From NCBI GenBank assembly GCA_009391235.1, contig VEXD01000006.1, positions 1 to 41,905 of the forward strand: a stretch of DNA of 41,905 bases. Direction: 5' to 3'. How positions within the stretch are numbered: the first letter of the stretch is position 1; each line of letters starts with the position of its first letter. Of the stretch, positions 29,552 to 37,105 are shown one piece after another. Below the pieces are notes generated by a model, which was not told the DNA's origin, made no database searches, and worked only from the letters and a program-made list of their open reading frames with translations. Both the position numbers and the translations under genes were made by a program. The DNA is from SAR202 cluster bacterium AC-409-J13_OGT_754m (GTDB lineage Bacteria; Chloroflexota; Dehalococcoidia; Lucifugimonadales; GCA-2712585).

Positions 29552-29968
29552 CTAGGAAGCTACTATATCCTCACACTCTTTCACCATTACTCCTCTGATC
29601 ACCGTAATGTTATTCCTGTCTACCAGCAAAAACGCTTTATTAACCTCATAATCACCATATGACCCGATGCTGGAATTATAATTGCCCCCCATGACTAATG
29701 TTGTCACACCTGATACGACTATAGCACCCGCACACATCATACAAGGCTCCATAGTGGTATAAAGGATACACCCTGTAAAGTCTGAAACCCCTGAGGTTAA
29801 ACTGGCATTTCTCAACGCCGCTACCTCAGCATGCATGGTGATATCACCATCTGTGGTCACGACATTATGACCTCTACCAATAACCTGATTGTCGCATACA
29901 ATCACAGAGCCGATAGCTGCGTTGCCCTTGTCTTTTCCGTTCTTCGCTTCTTCCAAGGCTATTGTCAT
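29552..29968 (-). CDS. Nucleoside/nucleotide deaminase (CDA-fold, TadA/guanine deaminase-like)
   Basis: MHAEVAALRNA ... TTMEPCMMCAGAIVVSGV zinc motif. Confidence 0.88.
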   Translation of the reverse strand: MTIALEEAKNGKDKGNAAIGSVIVCDNQVIGRGHNVVTTDGDITMHAEVAALRNASLTSGVSDFTGCILYTTMEPCMMCAGAIVVSGVTTLVMGGNYNSSIGSYGDYEVNKAFLLVDRNNITVIRGVMVKECEDIVAS

Positions 29969-30115
29969 AAACTTTTCGTGTTCGATAATTGAATTCCCTC
30001 CAAAACAGCAATAATCATCAGAAAACTAGGCAACAACCACTTAAAATTGCAGACTTACTAACACCCAAACATAAAACAGGAACTATGCCATTAATTGATT
30101 TAAACAGGTAGAGAT

Positions 30116-30673
30116 TTACCAGCGATATCTATCTAATAAATTATCAGTCCAATAAAACTCACAAGATTCTTTGTCTTGTTCGCAAGCTAGTTCCGCATAT
30201 CGATTCCTATCTGCTTGGGCTGCCCAATCAGTTTTAAAGGCCTTTAAGAACATCATATGTGCTTGCTTTGCTGCAAGTCCATAATTTTCTGCTTTATCTA
30301 TATTATCCTCTAATAATTCAGCTGCAGAAAGCCAATCTTGAAGCGCTTCCTTGCTGAAGTTATCAAGATCAAAAAAGCATTGAGCTCGCTCTGAATAAGC
30401 TCTGCCTTTTTCATCTTCAGTAATGCCATCAGTGGAGTCTATAATCGCTGTCAAATCTTCAACGCACACCCGACTACGCTCTTCTACTACCTCTGCGGGT
30501 TCCTCTTCAAGATCTTCTTCTTTGTTATAAAACCCCGCAGATTCTTCTGCTTGTTCTAGTTGTGCAGCGCGTTCTTGAGAAATTGTCTTTACAACATAAG
30601 GCTCTTCTGATGACCCGCAACCCATCATCATGGTCATCATAATTGCTAATGCTATTGAAATATATCTTGCCAT
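30116..30673 (-). CDS. hypothetical lipoprotein, helical/TPR-like
   Basis: Signal peptide with lipobox-like MTMMMGC|GSSEEP; acidic linker; helical repeat-like C-terminus. Confidence 0.7.
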   Translation of the reverse strand: MARYISIALAIMMTMMMGCGSSEEPYVVKTISQERAAQLEQAEESAGFYNKEEDLEEEPAEVVEERSRVCVEDLTAIIDSTDGITEDEKGRAYSERAQCFFDLDNFSKEALQDWLSAAELLEDNIDKAENYGLAAKQAHMMFLKAFKTDWAAQADRNRYAELACEQDKESCEFYWTDNLLDRYRW

Positions 30674-30807
30674 AAATAGATTATACCCTTAACTTCTGTA
30701 ATTTATACACCCTAATCGACTTGATTTTAAAAAACAAAGGCGACTTATACACATTTTTTGACAAAACATGTTCTCAATAGGAAACTAATAAAATAGGAGC
30801 TAATACA

Positions 30808-31311
30808 ATGAATAAAGCTAAATTCATCGAGGATACTGTCAAGTCAACTCTGGAAAGCCTGGCTATAGAATACGAATGGATCGAAGTTGACCCAGATTTT
30901 GCAGATACAGCATCATTCTGCAAAAAATACGGTTTTGGAATGGACAAGTCTGGCAACACCATAATCCTAGCTTCAAAGAGAGGGGAAAAGAAATATTCAG
31001 CTTGCATTGTGCTAGGCACGGACAGGCTGGATGTAAACAAGAAGGTTAGAGACCTCATGGGTGTTTCACGGCTTTCATTTGCCAACACAGATGAAATAAT
31101 GTATTTGACAGGAATGATGGTCGGCGGAGTTACACCATTTGGCCTTCCAAACTCACTGCCTATATATATCGATGCAACAATAATGAGTAAAGACTACGTA
31201 ATATTGGGAGGAGGAAGCAGATCAGGGAAGATTAAGATTTCTCCATCGGCTCTACTCAATATCCGGAGTGCTAAGGTCATAGAAGGCCTTTCCATGCCTA
31301 CTACAAGCTAA
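30808..31311 (+). CDS. YbaK/prolyl-tRNA deacylase-domain protein
   Basis: CIVLGTDRLDVNKKVRDLMGVSRLSFANTDEIMYLTGMMVGGVTPFGLP.LPIYIDATI. Confidence 0.88.
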   Translation: MNKAKFIEDTVKSTLESLAIEYEWIEVDPDFADTASFCKKYGFGMDKSGNTIILASKRGEKKYSACIVLGTDRLDVNKKVRDLMGVSRLSFANTDEIMYLTGMMVGGVTPFGLPNSLPIYIDATIMSKDYVILGGGSRSGKIKISPSALLNIRSAKVIEGLSMPTTS

Positions 31312-31467
31312 CTTTGAAATTCTCCAAGTGGAAACTCTTTTGCAGGCTGCAGTCTATATGCGCATTCCATATAAGAACACAAGATTGCCTGACACATTTA
31401 TTCAAAGCATTACTCGATATAGACGACAAGATACTGTTCATTACCTGCCAAGAACTACCATGAGATT

Positions 31468-31776
31468 TCAAGAAATATCTCCTAGTTCATCAGAATTCCT
31501 TAGAATATCTTCTATCTGAGAGGGACTAGGACTAGACTCGGATTGCCTCACAATTCCTTGTCTCGTGGGCATGCCTCTACCGCTCGGTTTTTCGATCCTC
31601 TGCACCAGGCTACTACGCTGTTCCAATTGGAAAAAGATAGCAAGAAGCAAAAATAAAGAGCCTCCTGCTCCCCATGCCGTTAGCTGGATTAAATTATCTG
31701 CACCAAGAAGCATCAAGGCCATAAGCGTTCCTGTTGCTGCTGAAACCCACTTTAGTATTCCAAAGACTTTAGTCAT
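31468..31776 (-). CDS. hypothetical small membrane protein
   Basis: Likely start MTKVFGILKWVSAATGTLMALMLLG; two TM segments and a basic/Ser-rich tail. Confidence 0.55.
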   Translation of the reverse strand: MTKVFGILKWVSAATGTLMALMLLGADNLIQLTAWGAGGSLFLLLAIFFQLEQRSSLVQRIEKPSGRGMPTRQGIVRQSESSPSPSQIEDILRNSDELGDIS

Positions 31777-31979
31777 AGTTCTGAACCCCCCTAAAGTAGT
31801 TCGCACCCAATTCTATTTGCGCACCTTATAAAGAAATTAACACATCAGTCTTTTTACCCTTTACCCATCTTCCTCCCAACAGATTAACAAATGTAATTTC
31901 CTGATGATTTTTTAAAGCATTCATAAGAGTTCCTTATCAATTTCTGATAGATTAAGTATAATCCATTTCACTCTAGGAA

Positions 31980-33227
31980 GTGGCGAAATTGCAAATTGTA
32001 AAACTATTCATCTTTGGCTTATTTTTAATAGCGTTACTTGGTTGTTCCAGGGAAACGTTGAAAGAAGAAATGCCAGGAGGAAAGGGCACTTCAGCTACAG
32101 CTACCTCCTACAGTGCACCAGAAATGCCTGCTACTATTCAAACTGAAACCGCTGTTCCTCTTACACCCAAAGTCCCTGCTACTATTCAAACTAAAACCAA
32201 TGTTCCTTTTACACCAGAAGTGCCTACCTCTGTTAAGGAGAATCCCACTCAGTCTACTCCAGAATCTACCACAAGCATTGAATTCAATCATAAGACTATT
32301 GAGGACAAGACAACAAGAGTTGATGTAAAACCAGAATTCACAATTACCTCCTCCCTCTGCCAAGATGAATATGGACCAACCTGTTCCAAGCTGCGACTAG
32401 GAGATAATTATCTAACCACATCGAAACCAGAGAAGGGCTATCTGTATTCATGTAATGAAAAGAATCCGAGTGCACCCGGTTCTATAGAAAGTAGAATTAC
32501 TTGGATTGACTTTGCTAACAACACATGGGATTTTTTGAAAAAATTGTGGCTCCCGGGCGGTGACTTTGATCCAGGTCCAGGATTATATTCAGAAACTCTT
32601 TCTGGAGCTAATCGCCAAATAAACTCCAATAATCTTCCAGTGGATAGAAAAATTGGGGACTGGCCAATGACGGACTATCCAAGTCTAACGGAAATTGATC
32701 GAAATCCTGGAATTCCATCATCAACCAGCATTTCCTATTCATATCCTATCGAACCAATCCAATCTTTGTCCCCAAACTGTGTTTCACTGGGGGCTATAGG
32801 GGTTACTAAGAATGGCGTGGTCATTTATAACGCCGTAGATGGACGTGGAGAGGATGCTGTCGCAAGAGAGATTATTGATATATTTGGTGGACATCCTGCT
32901 CAAAGCGATTACCACTACCACTTCATACCAGAACGCCTAGATAATGAGCCGTTGAGTGATGGGCATTCGGGAATAGTAGGTTATATAAACGACGGATTTC
33001 CAATTTATGGATATAGAGGAATCGGGGGAATCGAAATGTCTAATGATGATTTAGATTTGTGTCATGGGCATGAACATAGTCCCATAGGGTATCATTATCA
33101 TGCCACATTAGAATATCCGTACACAGTCGGTTGCTACATGGGATCCCCAACTTCAAGGTCTCATGCACAGACGCAACAAAGAAGACAGGGGGAATCGGCA
33201 CAAGGCAGACCTCCACCACGCAGATAA
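31980..33227 (+). CDS. YHYH-domain lipoprotein
   Basis: GTG start; lipobox IALLGC|SRE; S/T/P-rich linker; C-terminal DYHYHFIPERL...INDGFPIYGYRG...GYHYHATLEYPYTVGCYMG. Confidence 0.88.
   Translation: MAKLQIVKLFIFGLFLIALLGCSRETLKEEMPGGKGTSATATSYSAPEMPATIQTETAVPLTPKVPATIQTKTNVPFTPEVPTSVKENPTQSTPESTTSIEFNHKTIEDKTTRVDVKPEFTITSSLCQDEYGPTCSKLRLGDNYLTTSKPEKGYLYSCNEKNPSAPGSIESRITWIDFANNTWDFLKKLWLPGGDFDPGPGLYSETLSGANRQINSNNLPVDRKIGDWPMTDYPSLTEIDRNPGIPSSTSISYSYPIEPIQSLSPNCVSLGAIGVTKNGVVIYNAVDGRGEDAVAREIIDIFGGHPAQSDYHYHFIPERLDNEPLSDGHSGIVGYINDGFPIYGYRGIGGIEMSNDDLDLCHGHEHSPIGYHYHATLEYPYTVGCYMGSPTSRSHAQTQQRRQGESAQGRPPPRR
32121..32216 (+). repeat. 48-bp imperfect tandem repeat (x2 plus a partial third) within the linker of the YHYH lipoprotein
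   Basis: Units gaaatgcctgctactattcaaactgaaaccgctgttcctcttacaccc / aaagtccctgctactattcaaactaaaaccaatgttccttttacacca. Confidence 0.85.
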
Positions 33228-33377
33228 AGTAGAATCCTGTGGCATCAAAACCACCTGCAAATTAGATTTTAAAGGGAAGGGTGCCTGATATAGCAGTGTT
33301 TTTGTTAATGCCCTACATGCAGCTACTTTCAGTTGGGACACATTTGGGCAACAAAGGATAGTAGATTTGAATGGAGA

Positions 33378-34901
33378 CTACTGTTCAAAGGTTACTGCCA
33401 CAATTTGCCAGTTTATGTTATTGTCGGCCTCCACAGAAACTTCTATTTGACCTGGGTCCATTTTGCCTGTCTCATACGTGTTAATTCCATTCCCTAAAGG
33501 TCTGGAGTAAATACCTCGCTTACCTGAACCATCGTCTACTAAAACTTTGATAGATCCTCCTGTGGCAGAAATTACTAAAAGGTAAGATTTATCTGCAGTA
33601 AACTTTGAAAGCACGTGGCTACCCAAAGCCTCAAAGGAGGCGATAACTTCTCGACCAGAAGCAAGTGCCTGAAGCCCTGGAAGGTTTCCTTTTATTTCTG
33701 CCTTCGAAGAAGATCCATCAGTTTGAGAGCCTCCAGAAGATTCGGCGCTACTTGCCGAGGAAGATCCTTGAAGCTTTACGTAGGTTTCAGGATCATCAGC
33801 ATTTCCAGATTTAGCAAAGTATTCACCCTCGCATACTAGCGGATTTTTAGCACGTTCTTCTGCAGTTATTATAAAATCTGACCTCGATACATCAATAGTT
33901 TTCTGGTATTCATTAAATATATCATCAGTCATGAACTCAAAAATTGAGTGGAGGCGAACTTTAGCTTTGCACCCTGGGAGATTACGCTGCAAGAATTTTT
34001 TTCGAGAATCTGCAGAATTACACCCCGAGGGAATTCCAGTCCCATCCAAATGTCTCTTTACTATAATTTCCCCTAATCCGTGCGCTATAAGATCACCAGC
34101 TTTAACACGATAACCTTCCTTAGCTGGCCTTGAAAGCCCCATCATCATCTTCTGACCGTTAGTCGGAGGAACTTTCTTAACAATTTCATCGAGCGGATTC
34201 ACATGCATATGCGTAATCCATATGTTTGGTGCACTATCCGGACGTATATATATATTCCAATCGCGGTAATCAACGGGTGGCTTCTTTCCTGTTTGTTCTT
34301 CATAGTTAATTTTCCAATCATCTGAATACTCACCTGAAGGTTCTGAAAGGTAAAGAACGACACCATCAACGGGCGAATAAATAGGTTGCGTAAATCGAGT
34401 TCCATAATAGTCTAGTGTGATGAAGTAGTGCTTCATCGAACAGCATGCCTCGAAGGAATCCGAAAAGTCATGACCAGCGGAGGAACGGAACTTAGATACG
34501 TGAGCTATATCATCAATCTTTATATGTGAAGCCGTGATGAACTTAGGAAGCTTAACATCTGCCCATGATTCTAAATTCTTAGTTAGTCCCCCACTTCCAA
34601 ATTCTTGATTGGGTTTACTAACGGATGCTACAACTTCCATAGGAGCCGAATATATAGGTGACGTTGCCGTAACAGATGAGGCAGGTTTAAGTGTAGCGGT
34701 AGGCTTAATAGTTGTCTTCACGGTATATTTAGGCGTTGGCGCAGGTGCCGAGGTTGGCACAAATACCGCGGAGGGTGCAGTTTGGATACTTTGATTAGGC
34801 TGTGTGGTCTTAGAACATCCTGTAAGTACCGACATAAGAACAAGCGTTAAGGTAACTAATAAAACCTTCATATGAGGTCTTTGGGTTTCTAAAGCATTCA
34901 C
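33378..34901 (-). CDS. lipoprotein with M23-like (LytM) domain and a C-terminal beta-rich domain
   Basis: Lipobox VLTGC|SKT; P/T-rich linker; GHDFSDS (HxxxD), PIYSPVDGVV, THMHV, YRVKAGDLIAHG. Confidence 0.65.
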   Translation of the reverse strand: MNALETQRPHMKVLLVTLTLVLMSVLTGCSKTTQPNQSIQTAPSAVFVPTSAPAPTPKYTVKTTIKPTATLKPASSVTATSPIYSAPMEVVASVSKPNQEFGSGGLTKNLESWADVKLPKFITASHIKIDDIAHVSKFRSSAGHDFSDSFEACCSMKHYFITLDYYGTRFTQPIYSPVDGVVLYLSEPSGEYSDDWKINYEEQTGKKPPVDYRDWNIYIRPDSAPNIWITHMHVNPLDEIVKKVPPTNGQKMMMGLSRPAKEGYRVKAGDLIAHGLGEIIVKRHLDGTGIPSGCNSADSRKKFLQRNLPGCKAKVRLHSIFEFMTDDIFNEYQKTIDVSRSDFIITAEERAKNPLVCEGEYFAKSGNADDPETYVKLQGSSSASSAESSGGSQTDGSSSKAEIKGNLPGLQALASGREVIASFEALGSHVLSKFTADKSYLLVISATGGSIKVLVDDGSGKRGIYSRPLGNGINTYETGKMDPGQIEVSVEADNNINWQIVAVTFEQ

Positions 34902-35140
34902 CTGTTAATTGTAATTGGAGGTGATATTCGATAACAAGATATTAGAAGGATGCATTATTCGCTATCTTGAAGTCTCCTACTAATAATGGTGCTAATTATA
35001 CCTATTGGATCTAAATTATTTATTAAAAGATTCAGTCATTGCCCCCAGAAAAACCCCGCAGCAGTCAACTTGGGCTACAAAGCGTAGCAGGAATGAGGGG
35101 CGGTTAACATAATCGAATATGTGTAAACTCATGTAACTGC

Positions 35141-37009
35141 TTAGTTAGTATCACGAGTGCGTTTCTTGTCATCATCTGGCAAAGACATAATAAAACTAAT
35201 AAGTGCCTGTAGTTCTTCAGTCTCTATTTCGTCAGATATATCGTGTGCTAATCCAGTTTGAAAAACGTCTTCAAGATTTTGCGCACTTCCGTCATGAAAA
35301 TACGGTGCAGTTAACCATATGCCACGCAAAGAAGGTGTATCGAACGCTGTACCCCGACCATGGGAATTTTTCTCCTTGTCCAGATCGCCTGTTCCAACGT
35401 TGTGCGACTTCAGATCCGTGTATAGAGGAGGCGTGTGACAGATCTGACATTCCAGGGTTTCGAATAAATACCTTCCATGATCTATAGCCTCACTGTTACC
35501 CTCAAAGGGTGAAGGCGGGACCTGAATTGATGACAAATAGGCTGCTAGTGCGTCTAATTTCGCAGATAGGCCTGAGTGCGGTGACCCTAGCGAGTCGTGA
35601 ACCTTTCCTTCCACCAATCCATTCCCAAACTGGATCTCCCTGATAGTAATTTCTACGTCTTGGAGTTCATCTAAGTCTCCCGACCAATGAATGGGCAGTG
35701 TCTGACCTACCCCGAACAGTGCGGGAGTATTCCTTGGGCCGTCCGGGAAACCAAGCCAAGTGCGAGAATCCATAGTGCCATCGAAATGACAGGTAGCACA
35801 CGAGATCCAATTATCGGTTGTCAAGGCAGGTTCCGCGGCTGAGTTAAACAATTTCTTCCCGAGCAGTACCGTAGGTGCCAAGGGTATGTCAGTAATGGGA
35901 ATGGTATTGGTGACCATGAGAGTTTCAGCGTCGATAACAGACAACGTTCCGTCCAGAATGTTATTGACAAAGATGCGTGACCCGTCCGGAGTGATTGCAA
36001 TCCCGTGGGGGTTTGAACCCACTGAGAGGTGAGCCAATTTGGTATTACTGTGGAGATCGATCACAGAGACATCATCACTGCCTGCATTGGCAAGATAAAG
36101 GATGTTTGCGTCGGGAGAGAGTGCCACTGCGAATGGCATATTCACTGGTTCATCTGCTGTGTCAAGAGTAATGCGCTCGCGAACCAATAACTGCAGATTA
36201 GTCAGATCCACTACGTTGACGACTGGGAAAACCGTGGTATCGAAAAGAAGAGTGGTGTTTGTAATGTTTAAGCGCGTCTGTGGAAGGTAAGCTTTCGTTC
36301 CATCAGAAGCAATAGCTATAAACTGTGACAGGTTGGTATTTGCTCCGGTAGATATCTTTCCATCCACGGTAGATGTTTCCTGGTCAATAACAGTGAGGAG
36401 TCCGGTGAAAAAATGTGTAACGAACAGGCGCTCACCATCTCTGCTAAGGGCTAAACCGGATGGAAAGGTATCTACCGGGATACGATCCAACAACTCTCCG
36501 GTCACCAAGTCAAGTTTACTTATGGTTCCGAGACCAAATTCAGTGACAAAAACGTAAACTCCGTCGGTGACGACCCCGTAGGGCATGGAGCCGACAGAAT
36601 ATTGCGTGACCTCTGCCGCCAGGTTAAGGTCGACCTTGGATATAGTTCCTGAACCGTGGTTAGCAACCAATACGTTTTTCGAGTCTGGTGTAAAAGATAG
36701 AGTCCTGGGTGTGGCACCGACAGGAATCTCAGTTAGGACTGCTAAGTTAATGGCGTCGACCAAAGTGATTGAGTTGTTGTCTGGATTTACTGCTATTACA
36801 AGTTTGCCGTCCGGAGATACAGAGACAGCAGCAGCGGAAATGGGACGACTGAGAGGTACAACGTCACTCAGATTAACCGTCGAGACCTTAGGCACAGATG
36901 AGATTGTTGAGAGAGCCGTTGGTTCTAGGGTTGCATGTACTGTACCCTCAGTAAAATTGGTGTCACCACTCTGACTGTTATCTCTACACCCACCCATCAT
37001 CGAGATCAA
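35141..37009 (-). CDS. YncE/NHL-like beta-propeller fused to a di-heme cytochrome c (MauG/CCP-like), predicted lipoprotein
   Basis: Repeated blades (SPDGK.VIAVNPDNNSITLVD, TPDSKNVLVANHGSGTISKVD, SPDANILYLANAGSDDVSVID...); CATCH and CQICH heme motifs; RNTPALFGVG, FDTPSLRGIWLTAPYFHDGSA. Confidence 0.9.
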   Translation of the reverse strand: MISMMGGCRDNSQSGDTNFTEGTVHATLEPTALSTISSVPKVSTVNLSDVVPLSRPISAAAVSVSPDGKLVIAVNPDNNSITLVDAINLAVLTEIPVGATPRTLSFTPDSKNVLVANHGSGTISKVDLNLAAEVTQYSVGSMPYGVVTDGVYVFVTEFGLGTISKLDLVTGELLDRIPVDTFPSGLALSRDGERLFVTHFFTGLLTVIDQETSTVDGKISTGANTNLSQFIAIASDGTKAYLPQTRLNITNTTLLFDTTVFPVVNVVDLTNLQLLVRERITLDTADEPVNMPFAVALSPDANILYLANAGSDDVSVIDLHSNTKLAHLSVGSNPHGIAITPDGSRIFVNNILDGTLSVIDAETLMVTNTIPITDIPLAPTVLLGKKLFNSAAEPALTTDNWISCATCHFDGTMDSRTWLGFPDGPRNTPALFGVGQTLPIHWSGDLDELQDVEITIREIQFGNGLVEGKVHDSLGSPHSGLSAKLDALAAYLSSIQVPPSPFEGNSEAIDHGRYLFETLECQICHTPPLYTDLKSHNVGTGDLDKEKNSHGRGTAFDTPSLRGIWLTAPYFHDGSAQNLEDVFQTGLAHDISDEIETEELQALISFIMSLPDDDKKRTRDTN

Positions 37010-37105
37010 TACTACAGGCAGTATTAACAGAGGAAGGAATATGGGCTTAGTGCGAATCTCATACCATCCTTAACCATTGATTAAATTGAGACCCGACGAT
37101 GGTGT

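Noticed and set aside
30703-30753. Two DnaA-box-like sequences (TTATACACC at 30703, TTATACACA at 30745)
   Set aside because: Only two boxes, one imperfect, with no dnaA/dnaN context or DUE; likely chance in AT-rich intergenic DNA.
35040-35110. GC-rich patch resembling an integron attC or mobile-element end
   Set aside because: Core sites do not match RYYYAAC/GTTRRRY and no integrase or terminal repeats are present; only a 4-bp hairpin (CTAC-AAAGC-GTAG).
36585-36974. 129-aa plus-strand ORF
   Set aside because: Antisense to the propeller coding region; repetitive composition mirrors the propeller blades.
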